A DNA stretch of 64,000 bases from Woronichinia naegeliana WA131. GTDB taxonomy: Bacteria; Cyanobacteriota; Cyanobacteriia; Cyanobacteriales; Microcystaceae. Position numbers and translations under genes: made by a program. Positions 1 through 9,399 of the stretch are shown piece by piece. Position 1 is the first letter of the stretch. Every line of letters starts with the position of its first letter. The notes under the pieces are model-generated. The model worked only from the letters and a program-made list of their open reading frames with translations, did no database searches and was not told the origin of the DNA. Location of the stretch: the NCBI GenBank assembly GCA_025370055.1, contig CP073041.1, positions 1,984,001 through 2,048,000 on the forward strand. The letters are read 5' to 3'.

Positions 1-1
1 T

Positions 2-181
2 GATTTTGTCTCACTTTGTCCTCAAATGAATATTGCCAGTCAAGGTCATTCTGTAGAAGAAGCCAGAAACAATTTAATCGAGGCGATCGAACTTTTTTTT
101 GAAACTGCTAGTCCCAATGAAATTTTAGCCAGAGCCTACTCAGAAATTTATGTAACACAAATTGAGGTATCAGTTGGGTAA
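2..181 (+). CDS. hicB: HicB-family antitoxin, 3' part only
   Basis: The window opens inside this gene; 59 codons and the stop remain. The translation matches the 75-residue HicB encoded at 4139-4366 almost residue for residue (DFVSLCPQMNIASQGHSVEEA and onward), which is a partial RNase H-like HicB fold. In HicAB modules HicB neutralises the HicA mRNA interferase and represses the operon. The stop codon lies inside the first codons of the downstream hicA, so the two genes overlap and are probably translationally coupled. The antitoxin-before-toxin order is the common one for HicBA. Function is inferred from family. Confidence 0.75.
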   Translation, partial: DFVSLCPQMNIASQGHSVEEARNNLIEAIELFFETASPNEILARAYSEIYVTQIEVSVG

Positions 182-392
182 ATTAAGAGTATTATCCGCT
201 AAACAAGTCTGCCAAATTTTAACTGAACAGGGTTTCATACAAGTCAGACAAAGAGGCAGCCATATCATTATGCAGAAAAAAATTGATGATTCTACGCTTA
301 CTATTCCAGTGCCTAATTACTCAGAAATCAAAATCGGTACACTGCAATCTATTATCAGACAATCCAATTTACCTCGCTCTTTATTTGAGTAA
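162..392 (+). CDS. hicA: HicA-family mRNA interferase toxin
   Basis: A 76-residue protein with the compact double-stranded-RNA-binding-like HicA fold. The motif RQRGSHIIMQ carries the conserved Gly-Ser-His; the His is the catalytic residue in characterised HicA toxins, which cleave mRNA independently of the ribosome. The ATG at 162 overlaps the end of hicB by 20 bases; an alternative TTG at 174 would give MGKLRVLSAKQ, which looks more like the usual HicA N-terminus. The gene is complete, unlike its near-identical relative at 4359, which is cut off by an IS. Confidence 0.75.
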   Translation: MRYQLGKLRVLSAKQVCQILTEQGFIQVRQRGSHIIMQKKIDDSTLTIPVPNYSEIKIGTLQSIIRQSNLPRSLFE

Positions 393-467
393 TCGTAGGA
401 ATCCAAAGATTGCACCTAAAAAAATGGTTTGTCGATTCCCGACTTTGCCGCTTAAGAGGCAACAAGA

Positions 468-716
468 ATGAACAAGTTTTATAACGTACAATCTATTGAA
501 TTCAATCAAGAATGGATGACCCTAACTCTTGATATTGCCACCTATCAAATCCCAATTAAACAAATATCTAAACGTCTTTATACCGCCACCGATGCAGAAA
601 GAAACTTTTATAAAATCTCTCCCTCTGGTTATGGAATCCATTGGCCAGCCATTGATGAGGATTTAAGTATTAAAGGTTTAATTAACCTTGCACTCCAAAA
701 TCAAGAAGTTGCTTAA
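468..716 (+). CDS. DUF2442 domain protein
   Basis: An 82-residue protein with the DUF2442 pattern: an N-terminal stretch on how residues lie, then an RLYTATDAERN-type segment and a C-terminal GIHWPAIDEDLSIKGL. The family is common beside toxin-antitoxin genes and often paired with DUF4160, but no function is established. Here it follows hicBA by about 75 bases on the same strand. A second, diverged DUF2442 gene lies at 40612-40860 and shares the final HW..(I/L)DEDLS motif. No partner DUF4160 gene is visible. Confidence 0.7.
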   Translation: MNKFYNVQSIEFNQEWMTLTLDIATYQIPIKQISKRLYTATDAERNFYKISPSGYGIHWPAIDEDLSIKGLINLALQNQEVA

Positions 717-852
717 AGTTTGGCGATCGCTCTTGCTCAACATGATAAAGTAGGGACGTAAGGTGTTCAGTGAGTTTATCGAACTGCTTGCACCCAAAGG
801 CTTGAACTCATTTATTGATGTCGTAATATTAGACTTTTTGCAAATTCAAGAA

Positions 853-884
853 AGTCCCCCTTTTTAAGGGGGATTTAGGGGGAT
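853..884. repeat. Dispersed CCCCC/GGGGG palindromic repeat
   Basis: The sequence GTCCCCCTTTTTAAGGGGGA followed by TTTAGGGGGA is a GC-clamped inverted repeat of a kind scattered through many cyanobacterial genomes. It lies in the 200-base gap between the DUF2442 gene and the RelE-like gene on the other strand, where it could act as a bidirectional terminator. The rest of the gap shows only a HIP1 site and no gene. Confidence 0.5.
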
Positions 885-924
885 CAAATTCTATTGTGCA
901 AGAAGTCTATTGGAAGGCGATCGC

Positions 925-1335
925 TTAATCTCCAAGATAGGAATCTTTAAAAGCCTCTTTTATAGCCTTATGAAGCTCTCTATCAGGAGGCTGTTTTTCG
1001 TATTCTTTGTGTGTGTAAATCCAAACAAGATTGATGATCTTTGTCTCATTATCAACAAGATATATTAGGCGACCAAGCCGCGCCGCTCCCGACAAACTAG
1101 GAAGTCTTGCCCATTTTTGTTTTCTAAGTTGACACTTATCAATTGGTTCGCCACAAGGAAAACCTAACGTCCCGCCAACTTCTGGATTCTGAACAACTTC
1201 CTTCTTGAATTCATCTAAAAGATCAAGAAAAGCGCGATGTCCTTTTTTATCTCGCTTATAGTGAGTCTTGAGTAACTGTTCAAGACTTGAATTAAATTTG
1301 TTTGACAGAAACAGCTTGTATTGAACTGAGTCCAA
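925..1335 (-). CDS. RelE/ParE-like toxin candidate
   Basis: A 136-residue basic protein. The second half (KWARLPSLSGAARLGRLIYLV, then LVWIYTHKEYEKQPPDRELHK) resembles the core strands of RelE-superfamily toxins, where a short Leu-Ser-Gly-Ala-Ala-Arg loop precedes the central beta strands. There is no internal Met, so translation must begin at the TTG that directly follows the TAA of the upstream gene, implying coupled translation. The pair therefore looks like a toxin-antitoxin operon with the partner gene first. Family assignment is by pattern only; a HigB or other RelE-like protein without toxicity is possible. Confidence 0.5.
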   Translation of the reverse strand: MDSVQYKLFLSNKFNSSLEQLLKTHYKRDKKGHRAFLDLLDEFKKEVVQNPEVGGTLGFPCGEPIDKCQLRKQKWARLPSLSGAARLGRLIYLVDNETKIINLVWIYTHKEYEKQPPDRELHKAIKEAFKDSYLGD

Positions 1336-1767
1336 TTAGTCCCCCATTTCTTGGCATTCAACATAAGCAGAGGTAGCCGATTGAAGAACATCTTCTTGAA
1401 ATTGAGGATTATCATTTTCAACCTTATCCAAAATTTCATCAACTAATATATCTAATGCTTCCACGCATTCAACAATCTGTTTTTGTCGGCCTTGAATAAT
1501 AATTAGTAGAGAGTACCAAATCGCCTCAAATTTAGACAGCAAAGTGGGCCTAGATGTCTCGGTATCCAGCACAGAATAGGCAAACTCAATTAACTTCTCT
1601 TTGTGATCAGATGGCAGAGTATCCCACTGAGTGTTAACCAGGTTTGTTAGTTTTTTTATCAAAGCAAGGATGTCGCTTGTAGGCGAATGAGCCTTCTTTA
1701 GTTGCTTTATCTCGTTTAACTTTTGCTCATTAAACCAGCCATTAAGCGAAATGGAAGCAGTCGTCAT
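1336..1767 (-). CDS. Partner (putative antitoxin) of the RelE-like protein
   Basis: A 143-residue, mostly helical, mildly acidic protein that I do not recognise. It is first in a two-gene minus-strand unit; its TAA abuts the TTG start of the RelE-like gene. Length and charge differ from common RelB/HigA antitoxins and no helix-turn-helix is obvious, so the antitoxin role rests only on operon position. The C-terminus is acidic (DKVENDNPQFQED), as often seen in toxin-binding segments. Confidence 0.4.
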   Translation of the reverse strand: MTTASISLNGWFNEQKLNEIKQLKKAHSPTSDILALIKKLTNLVNTQWDTLPSDHKEKLIEFAYSVLDTETSRPTLLSKFEAIWYSLLIIIQGRQKQIVECVEALDILVDEILDKVENDNPQFQEDVLQSATSAYVECQEMGD

Positions 1768-1903
1768 AGCAAATGCCCCAGTAATAAATTGATATTCTTA
1801 GCTGATTGTAGCTGATCTTTGGACAGAGAAAGCTTTCTATAAGAACATTTAATGAATATCCGACTTAGGGAGACTGGGGTAGGGGTTCAAGGCTTGAACC
1901 AAA

Positions 1904-2178
1904 ATAACAGTATTAGAATGGTTAGCCGATAATCATCTTGAAGGTAAACTGCTTCAACTCAGAACCCGTTATAATGATGAAAACTATATCATCAGCGATC
2001 GCCTAAGCAATGAACAAGCAATTACCACCAATGGCAAATACTACGGCGTAGAAGTGAGAGGGTGAGAGGTTTAGTATTTGATAATCTCTCTCCGAGTGGA
2101 ATGACAAAAGAAGATTGGTTAAATGACTTTCATTACCAAAGTGAAGAATTTATTCTCAAAGAAGGAAACAACCAATGA
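1904..2178 (+). pseudogene. Papain-fold polymorphic toxin C-terminus (decayed)
   Basis: Two frames together give a recognisable papain fold toxin 2 tail: LEWLADNHLEGKLLQLRTRY, then SDRLSNEQAITTNGKYYGVEV, then VFDNLSPSGMTKEDWLNDFH. The family uses Cys-His-Asp/Asn chemistry; the His is replaced or lost here and the N-terminal Cys segment is missing. A frameshift near 2062 separates the halves. The final TGA overlaps the ATG of the next gene (ATGA at 2175-2178), the usual arrangement of such a toxin with its immunity or partner gene. This is a remnant, not a functional gene. Confidence 0.6.
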
Positions 2179-2337
2179 AAACAGAAATTAAAGGCGGTTT
2201 ATTTGAAATCTTAGCAAAAATTAAAGCCAAACCTGGACTTTATTTGGGCAGTCCTTCCCTTTCTGATTTATTTATCTTTTTAGCAGGTTATAAAACAGCA
2301 AGAAAGGAATTAGGTATTGAATCAACACCAGCAGAAA
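2175..2337 (+). pseudogene. Hypothetical (possible immunity) gene, 5' half
   Basis: Starts MKTEIKGGLFEILAKIKAKP with an ATG overlapping the preceding toxin stop, and a GAAGG ribosome site just upstream. It reads LYLGSPSLSDLFIFLAGYKT, then is cut by an IS at 2338; the reading frame continues beyond the IS at 3728. I do not know the family by name; its position after a papain-fold toxin suggests immunity protein or companion. The gene is inactivated by the insertion. Confidence 0.6.
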
Positions 2338-3727
2338 GGGTGTGACCTTTAGTTGATGAAGGAAAAGAAAAGTGTTAACATGGGATGAAAAGTGACAAAG
2401 AGGAAACAATGATGACAGCAAAACTAATTAATGTAGAGGGTTCAAAGATAAAAATAGAACTAACATTAGAACTCAGTCGTTCAATGTTGGATACAGAAAT
2501 AAATATTCAAAAAGGCTTAAACGAAGTAGGTTGCATCGCCAGCAAAGAAGCCTTGAAATATTTAGATACAGATGGTTCACCCTTAAAAATCGGTGAAGAA
2601 ATCTGGAAGAGTAAGGGAGAGCAACCGAAAGAATATCAAACACCTTATGGTGAGGTTATAGTGAATCGTCATGTATATCAGCGTTCACCTTTGAGGAAAA
2701 ACGTATTGCCCCTTAGAAAGAGAAGCAAGGATAATCATAACATCAACGCCATTATTGGCAAAACAGGTATCCTCAAAAATGTCAGGGATGGCAGGCAAAG
2801 AGGTGAAAAATGATTTATTAGAAAATCATGGTAGAAAAGTAGCGCTATCCTATATCCAAAGATTGAGTGAAGCAGTAGGAAGTGTGGTACAGGCAAAAGA
2901 AGAAGCGTGGAGTTATGCCCCGCCCAAGGAGGATAGCCAAATTGCAACAGTGGGAATAGGATTAGATGGAACCTGTATGCTGATGTGTGAGGATGGCTAC
3001 CGTGAAGCAATGGTGGGAACCGTTTCCCTATACGATAGTGAAGGCGAACGTCAACCTACAATCTATCTAGGTGCGGCACCAGAGTATGGAAAAAAGAGTT
3101 TTCTAGAAAGATTAGAAAGAGAAATTGAGCGAGCGAAAAACCGTTATCCAGAGGCAACATTGGTCGGGATAGCAGACGGGGCAGAATCAAATTGGAAGTT
3201 TTTAGAAAAGCAAACGGAAGAACAGATATTAGATTTCTATCATGCCTCTGGTTACTTAGGTGCCTTGGCAGAAGCGTTGCATCCGAATACCGTGTCAAAA
3301 CAAAAAGAATGGTTGACTGAAAATTGTCGAGAACTCAAGCATGAAAAAGGAAAAGCAGGAGAACTGCTAAATCTGATGAAAGAAGTCAAAGAAGAAAAAA
3401 GTCATTCTAAGAATCTTACCGAGAAACTACAAGCGGCGATTACTTATTACGAGAATCATCAGCATCAAATGGATTATGCTGAATACATAGAGAAAAAGTA
3501 TCCGATTGGTTCAGGTGTTACGGAAGCAGCTTGTAAGACGTTGGTCAAACAACGATTATGTTGTTCAGGGATGCGATGGAAGGAAAAAGGAGCAGGAATT
3601 ATTTTGAGCCTACGAGCTTTGGTATTGACCAAGGAACGATGGAGTCAATTTTGGGCAAAACTTGATCAATATGGGTTCCCTGTAGAACCCTGATTACAAC
3701 AGCTTTTATCAACTAAAGGTCGCACCC
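2338..3727 (+). mobile_element. ISKra4-like insertion sequence (1390 bp)
   Basis: Terminal inverted repeats GGGTGTGACCTTTAGTTGAT (left) and its complement at the right end, ATCAACTAAAGGTCGCACCC, differ at one base. The element is bounded by an 8-bp target duplication AGCAGAAA at 2330-2337 and 3728-3735 and splits a small gene. It contains one transposase gene that is frameshifted, so this copy is probably not autonomous. The same type of terminus recurs at 55280-55427 (MITE) and 63376-63396 (relic). Confidence 0.85.
2385..3693 (+). pseudogene. ISKra4-like transposase, frameshifted
   Basis: The first frame (2385-~2700) carries the N-terminal part up to YGEVIVNRHVYQRS. A shift of one base near 2690-2705 moves the frame to TYCPLEREARII and then the second frame, which runs to 3693 with the catalytic region: GIGLDGTCMLM, LVGIADGAESNW, ILDFYHASGYL and a C-terminal YPIGSGVTEAACK. 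These are typical of the ISKra4 group DDE transposases. The shift is +1 (or -2), without a standard slippery site, so I read it as inactivation rather than programmed frameshifting. Confidence 0.75.
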
Positions 3728-3973
3728 AGCAGAAATCAAATTTTATCAAGAATTTCATCAATTTTTTATCAAGAATTTCATCAATTTGTTGAAACAAAAT
3801 ATAATCTTCAAACTACTAATAGTTGGGCTAAAATTATTCTGCTCTATTGTAGCAATGAAAGCCAGGAATTTGAACGTTTCTTTCAACTATTAGAAGACTT
3901 TAAAACACTACATAACCAAGAACAGCACACCGATAATATTAAAGAGCAACAATCCCTTCTTGTGCGGATTTGA
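3728..3973 (+). pseudogene. Hypothetical (possible immunity) gene, 3' half
   Basis: Continues the gene broken at 2337: after removal of the IS and one target copy the frame runs from the N-terminal half into EIKFYQEFHQF, then, past a tandem duplication of about 22 bases (3745-3790), into KYNLQTTNSWAKIILLYCSN and on to a TGA at 3971-3973. The duplication shifts the frame by itself, so the gene is doubly damaged. Confidence 0.55.
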
Positions 3974-4138
3974 GGGTAGGGAGATGGTGATGAACTGTTA
4001 CAACTACCCGATTAAAAATAAAAGACCCTAGGCGGCGATCGCCCTTGCTCAACACGATGGAGTAGAGTTTCAAGGCTTGAATCCATTGTGGGAGATTTTT
4101 TCGCTAAAATCAAATATACATATCGGTCAATTACTACC

Positions 4139-4366
4139 ATGAAACAACTCAAACAACTAACTTGTATTATTGAGCGCGAAGGCGATGATTTTGTCTCTCT
4201 CTGTCCTCAAATGAATATTGCCAGTCAAGGTCATTCCGTAGAAGAAGCCAGAAACAACTTAATTGAGGCGATCGAACTTTTTTTGGAAACAGCTAGTCCT
4301 AATGAGATTTCAGCCAGAGCCTACTCAGAAATTTATGTAACACAAATTGAGGTAGCAGTTGGGTAA
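4139..4366 (+). CDS. hicB: HicB-family antitoxin (second copy)
   Basis: A 75-residue protein starting MKQLKQLTCIIEREGDDF; the ATG at 4139 fits the HicB N-terminus, whereas the longer upstream reading adds 17 residues unlike the family. It is nearly identical to the fragment at 2-181, so the two loci are a recent duplication. The stop overlaps the downstream hicA start. HicB would normally bind HicA and the operator; here its toxin partner is truncated, so it may persist only as a spare antitoxin against the intact HicA at 162-392. Confidence 0.75.
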   Translation: MKQLKQLTCIIEREGDDFVSLCPQMNIASQGHSVEEARNNLIEAIELFLETASPNEISARAYSEIYVTQIEVAVG

Positions 4367-4505
4367 ACTACGAGTATTATCGGCTAAACAAGTCTGTCAA
4401 ATTTTAACCGAACAGGGTTTCATACAAGTTAGACAAAGAGGTAGTCATATCATTATGCAGAAAAAAATTGATAATTCTACGCTCACTATTCCAGTGCCTA
4501 ATTAG
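4359..4505 (+). pseudogene. hicA: HicA toxin truncated by IS insertion
   Basis: Starts at TTG 4359 inside the end of hicB and matches the intact HicA at 162-392 through the catalytic RQRGSHIIMQ and on to TIPVPN. There it meets the IS5-like element, whose first bases supply a TAG stop. About 24 C-terminal residues (YSEIKIGTLQSIIR and onward) are missing and do not reappear beyond the IS nest, so a deletion accompanied or followed insertion. The catalytic His remains, but the fold is probably incomplete. Confidence 0.75.
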
Positions 4506-4710
4506 GGCTTGCTGAAAAAGTCAAAAAACGAAAGAAATGTGGGTTAGGGAAGTATGGACTGAAAAAGCATAGATAACTTATCCTTATGGAAACAAATCAA
4601 AATACAGATTTTGTTTAATCTATTGTTCCTTTCTGTCTAAAAAGGTCAACACAAATCACTCCTCACAAAAGAGAGGAAAATTAACACCATTTTTCACAAG
4701 AAAAACGACT

Positions 4711-5471
4711 CTACAACTTTTTACTTTTTGTTTTCTTTTTTGTCTTCTGAAGTAGAGTAGAAAGATTCATTACCAAAAAGTTCATCGCAATTACCGTTTC
4801 CGAGGTCTCAGGTAGTTTGGCCATCACTCGACCAAGACTAAATTTCCTCTTTCCCTGTCCGAATTTACCCTCAATGGCATTACGCACTCTTTCATCTGAG
4901 CGTGCCTCTTTCTTTTTTTCTTTGCTCACCTCTTTCGGCGGTCTTCCCAATCGGGGACCACTCATTCTTATATCCCTTTCTTTACAATAAGCTCGATTCG
5001 CTTTTGTTCGATAGATTTTATCCACATGAACCGATTCCGGATAACATCCTGTTTCCCTTTTATATTCTTCTATTCGCGCTTGTAAATCTCCCGATTCGTT
5101 GTAATTATCCCAACTTAATTTGTCTAAGAAGACAAAGCCATTCACATTACTTGCCGATATTTTAGCTCCAAACTCTACTGCTTTTCCCGCTTTTCCACGC
5201 ACTATTGGACGCACGTGAGGTTGGCTTACACTCACAATTCTGTTTTCTACTTTATTTGTCTTTTTTTCATACATTTCTAACTGTTGCTCATACACTTTTC
5301 CTATCGTTACAAGCTCTTCTTGCTCTTTTTTCGTTAGTTTTTCTAACTTTGCTCCCTCTTCTATCATTTTTTCTATATGAGACAAGTTTCTTTTTATATA
5401 TCCTAGTTGTTTTTTTGTTCCTTTTCTTCTTTCTTTTTTTGACACACGACGTTTTTTTGCTATGGCTAAGT
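4711..5471 (-). pseudogene. IS5-like transposase, C-terminal part (copy X)
   Basis: Encodes the catalytic C-terminal portion from about AKKRRVSKKERRKG to the Lys-rich end TKKKTKSKKL. Sequence is nearly identical to the end of the intact transposase at 31856-33214. The N-terminal half lies at 8791-9399 beyond the nested insertion. The start seen in the single frame is not real; the gene is interrupted at the TAAGTA target. Confidence 0.8.
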
Positions 5472-5678
5472 AGGGCTTGCTGAAAAAGTCAAAAAACGAA
5501 AGAAATGTGGGTTAGGGAAGTATGGACTGAAAAAGCATAGATAACTTATCCTTATGGAAACAAATCAAAATACAGATTTTGTTTAATCTATTGTTCCTTT
5601 CTGTCTAAAAAGGTCAACACAAATCACTCCTCACAAAAGAGAGGAAAATTAACACCATTTTTCACAAGAAAAACGACT

Positions 5679-6059
5679 CTACAACTTTTTACTTTTTGTT
5701 TTCTTTTTTGTCTTCTGAAGTAGAGTAGAAAGATTCATTACCAAAAAGTTCATCGCAATTACCGTTTCCGAGGTCTCAGGTAGTTTGGCCATCACTCGAC
5801 CAAGACTAAATTTCCTCTTTCCCTGTCCGAATTTACCCTCAATGGCATTACGCACTCTTTCATCTGAGCGTGCCTCTTTCTTTTTTTCTTTGCTCACCTC
5901 TTTCGGCGGTCTTCCCAATCGGGGACCACTCATTCTTATATCCCTTTCTTTACAATAAGCTCGATTCGCTTTTGTTCGATAGATTTTATCCACATGAACC
6001 GATTCCGGATAACATCCTGTTTCCCTTTTATATTCTTCTATTCGCGCTTGTAAATCTCC
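5679..6059 (-). pseudogene. IS5-like transposase, C-terminal part (copy Y)
   Basis: The last ~127 codons of the transposase in copy Y, from DLQARIEEYKRE through YPESVHVDKIYRTKANR to the Lys-rich tail. The coding region is broken at the 10-bp target duplication GTAAATCTCC of the IS4-like element; codons upstream continue at 7662. The residues read into the IS4 end (MTFAKAG...) are not native. Confidence 0.8.
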
Positions 6060-7661
6060 CTGACTTTTCCCGTTAAGTGCGGATTGCAAGCTGCCAGCCT
6101 TGGCAAAGGTCATGCAACTTCAACCAACCGCGCCAAAGGACTTGGATACCGAGAGGAGTTTTACGACGATGTTCAAGATAACCACCAAGAAAAGCAACAG
6201 ACTCGACAGCCCAAGCAACAGTCAAAATAGGGGGAAGTTTTTGAGAGGCGGCTGCTTTTAACACCTGAAGTTGAAGAGGATTAAGAATTTCAATCGCGAG
6301 AGCATCGGGCTGGGTACGATGAAGATAAGTAACGTGTAAAAGTTCAACAGCAATGACACTTAAAAAACCCAAAAGAGTTTTCATTCCATCAGAGGCAAGT
6401 CGATAACGCTCACTCTGACAACCAGACTTAAGGACTTTATGAAATTCTTCAACCCGCCATCGGTAGGTGTACCAACGAAGAATAGTGACAGCCATCTCAA
6501 TAGTCTCAACAACTTCTGTAGTCAGAAGCATCCAAGATAAAGGAGTTTCGCCTTCGGGACAATCGATTTCTGTCGCATAAACAGCATAGACATTCAACGG
6601 GTCACGATTATCAAAACGATAGGGAGTTCGTAGATTAACTGAGCAAAATCGGACGGCAAGCTTAACCTTCCGTGCTTTTCTTTTTCCTGTACTCGGAATC
6701 TCGATTTCTTGATGAAAACGAATCGGTTCTGATTCCAAATGTTGCCAAAGTCGTTCACTATTTTTGTCTAAACTACGATTATGAGACGCTCTGACCAGCA
6801 CTCCTGTATGCTTGAGTTGACGCACTGAGTCAAAGACTTCTGAAACATCTCCTTCTCTGTCAAATACATGAATTACCCTCGTTGAACTTTCTACCTGTTT
6901 CTCACAGGTGTTTAGAGCCTCTACCCATTTGTAGGATTCTTTTTCCTCAAATGGTCTTTGACGAGCTGCTTTTCTTTGTTCTTTCTGTCTTTCTTTTTTC
7001 TGCTTCGCCGTTTCATCTGTTGGGGGCTTTTCTTTTACCTCCCTATTCCACAGTTTTTGCCATAATAAACCTAATACTTGTCCTTTTTCTGGCTCAATTG
7101 CTAAAGCACTATGCAGTATTAATCCATTCCCTCCTTTTCCAGTCGGCCCATACCCTTCCCTTTTTTCCTTGATATTGCGATAATCTAAGAAGGTCGTATC
7201 TCCGACTGATAGCATTATCTTATATTCTTCTACGGCGGCAGTTGTCATTTCACAGTGCGGCTCTATTATCTTGACAAAGTCTGTTTTCGGATTCCCAAAA
7301 ATTCATAGGCCCTCTTTAACTCGTTTCCTCCCTTAAACACTTCTGATAAGGCTTTTCCAAACCCCTCACTTAACTTTTTCCCAATCGAGAAGGCACGATT
7401 GTTTAGCCTCTCGTCTCCCAATTCACAACTGGCAAAGTTTTTTGTCCACCATTCCAACATTTTTTGACCTGCCCTTTAAGATTTTCTCCATTTTACAGTC
7501 TCATACTCCCTTCATCCTTTGTTTTTGAAATTTGAACGATAAGCGGGATGATGGCTTCAGAATATTTTTTTCCTGTCAAGAGAATCATTACTCAAACCCT
7601 TGCCAGATAAAGCCTCTAGAAGTTTGCATTGCTGGATTTTGGACTTAACGGGAAAAGTCAG
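6060..7661 (-). mobile_element. IS4-family (IS50-like) insertion sequence, 1602 bp
   Basis: Perfect 19-bp terminal inverted repeats CTGACTTTTCCCGTTAAGT (left) and ACTTAACGGGAAAAGTCAG (right). Flanked by a 10-bp target duplication GTAAATCTCC at 6050-6059 and 7662-7671, a length typical for IS4-family elements. It is inserted in the transposase gene of the IS5-like copy Y, making it the youngest layer of this nest. It carries a transposase broken by one frameshift. Confidence 0.9.
6073..7460 (-). pseudogene. IS4/IS50-like transposase, frameshifted
   Basis: The N-terminal frame (7460-7266) reads MLEWWTKNFASCELGDERLN and resembles the DNA-binding start of Tn5 transposase. A single-base shift near 7290 moves to the main frame, which extends to 6073. 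Catalytic landmarks of the Tn5 group are present: SVGDTTFLDYR (first Asp), HVFDREGDV (second Asp) and the YREK-like YRWRVEEFHK with the catalytic Glu, then GGYLEHRRKTPLGIQ near the end. Joined length is about 460 residues, close to Tn5 transposase. The shift inactivates it unless it is read through. Confidence 0.8.
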
Positions 7662-8661
7662 GTAAATCTCCCGATTCGTTGTAATTATCCCAACTTAATT
7701 TGTCTAAGAAGACAAAGCCATTCACATTACTTGCCGATATTTTAGCTCCAAACTCTACTGCTTTTCCCGCTTTTCCACGCACTATTGGACGCACGTGAGG
7801 TTGGCTTACACTCACAATTCTGTTTTCTACTTTATTTGTCTTTTTTTCATACATTTCTAACTGTTGCTCATACACTTTTCCTATCGTTACAAGCTCTTCT
7901 TGCTCTTTTTTCGTTAGTTTTTCTAACTTTGCTCCCTCTTCTATCATTTTTTCTATATCAGACAAGTTTCTTTTTATATATCCTAGTTGTTTTTTTGTTC
8001 CTTTTCTTCTTTCTTTTTTTGACACACGACGTTTTTTTGCTATGGCTAAGTACTCTTTTCTTGCCACTTCCCTATAAGTCCTCGGCTTTTCTTTCCTTTT
8101 CTCTTTTATTTCTTCATACAGCTTATCTATTATTTTTTCTGTTTTTTCTCTGGCATCATTCAATATTCCTATATCCGTTGGATATTTTATATCTGCTGGT
8201 GTACAAGTCGCATCTAACAATAACTTTCCTTCATTTTCTTTTTTTTCTGACGCTACACCCGTCGCTTTTTTTTCTATTTCTTTATTAATTTTATTTATTA
8301 ATTCCATTCCTATTTTTTTACGAAAATGAACCATCATTGACGCACTAAATGCTTCTTTGCTACTATAGCTTTCCATTCCTATAAAGTACTGTAAATAAGG
8401 GTTCTCTTTTATTTGTTCTACTGTTTCTCTGTCACTTTTTCCTGAAATTTCTTTGATAATTAATGCTCCTAATGCCATTCTAAATGATTTGGCTGGGGCT
8501 CCTTTTTTTTCTGTGAAGTTTTTTGCATATTCTTCCTCATATTCTTCCCAGGGAATCATTTTTGACATTTCTATCCAACGATTTTCTTCGTCTAACTGCC
8601 CGCCGAACAGATTTTTCAAGTTTTCTGGTGTTTCAATTGAGTACTGTTGCTTTCGGTACAT
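7662..8661 (-). pseudogene. IS5-like transposase, N-terminal part (copy Y)
   Basis: Starts MYRKQQYSIETPENLKN at 8661 and includes the DUF772-type N-terminal domain (KMIPWEEYEEEYAKNF, PAKSFRMALGALIIKE, ENPYLQYFIGMESY) and the first catalytic segment LLLDATCTPADIKYPTD, where the Asp after LLL is the likely first DDE residue. It breaks off at GDL where the IS4-like element sits; the remainder is at 5679-6059. Confidence 0.8.
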
Positions 8662-8790
8662 CTGCTTTCTCTCTTCTTAATGCAATGGTTTTGAGGCATT
8701 CTACCCTATTTTCGTGCATTCTAGCGGTTCTTAATTCGCCTACTATTTTTCTCCGTAAAGGTTTCAGCTTTTTTCAGCAAGCCCTAATTA

Positions 8791-9399
8791 CTCTTTTCTT
8801 GCCACTTCCCTATAAGTCCTCGGCTTTTCTTTCCTTTTCTCTTTTATTTCTTCATACAGCTTATCTATTATTTTTTCTGTTTTTTCTCTGGCATCATTCA
8901 ATATTCCTATATCCGTTGGATATTTTATATCTGCTGGTGTACAAGTCGCATCTAACAATAACTTTCCTTCATTTTCTTTTTTTTCTGACGCTACACCCGT
9001 CGCTTTTTTTTCTATTTCTTTATTAATTTTATTTATTAATTCCATTCCTATTTTTTTACGAAAATGAACCATCATTGACGCATTAAATGCTTCTTTGCTA
9101 CTATAGCTTTCCATTCCTATAAAGTACTGTAAATAAGGGTTCTCTTTTATTTGTTCTACTGTTTCTCTGTCACTTTTTCCTGAAATTTCTTTGATAATTA
9201 ATGCTCCTAATGCCATTCTAAATGATTTGGCTGGGGCTCCTTTTTTTTCTGTGAAGTTTTTTGCATATTCTTCCTCATATTCTTCCCAGGGAATCATTTT
9301 TGACATTTCTATCCAACGATTTTCTTCGTCTAACTGCCCGCCGAACAGATTTTTCAAGTTTTCTGGTGTTTCAATTGAGTACTGTTGCTTTCGGTACAT
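8791..9399 (-). pseudogene. IS5-like transposase, N-terminal part (copy X)
   Basis: The N-terminal ~203 codons of copy X, from MYRKQQYSIE to TYREVARKE, where the nested copy Y entered. It is identical in most positions to the copy Y N-terminus, showing that both insertions are recent. The matching C-terminal part is at 4711-5471. Confidence 0.8.

Larger units (their letters stand above)
5473..8784 (-). mobile_element. IS5-like element copy Y, inserted in copy X
   Basis: Begins GGGCTTGCTGAAAAAGTC and ends CAGCAAGCCC. Left target copy is TAAGTA (5467-5472), which is the native sequence of the host transposase at this point; right target copy is TAATTA (8785-8790), one base different. The copy is itself interrupted by the IS4-like element 6060-7661. 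Without that insert it is about 1.70 kb. Confidence 0.8.

Noticed and set aside
2690..2760. Programmed frameshift in the ISKra4-like transposase at 2385
   Set aside because: The shift needed is +1 or -2 and no slippery heptamer in the right register is present.
7785..9026. Long Phe/Leu-rich plus-strand frames in the IS5-like copies
   Set aside because: They are antisense readings of the AT-rich, Lys/Glu-rich transposase and recur in every copy; no start signals.
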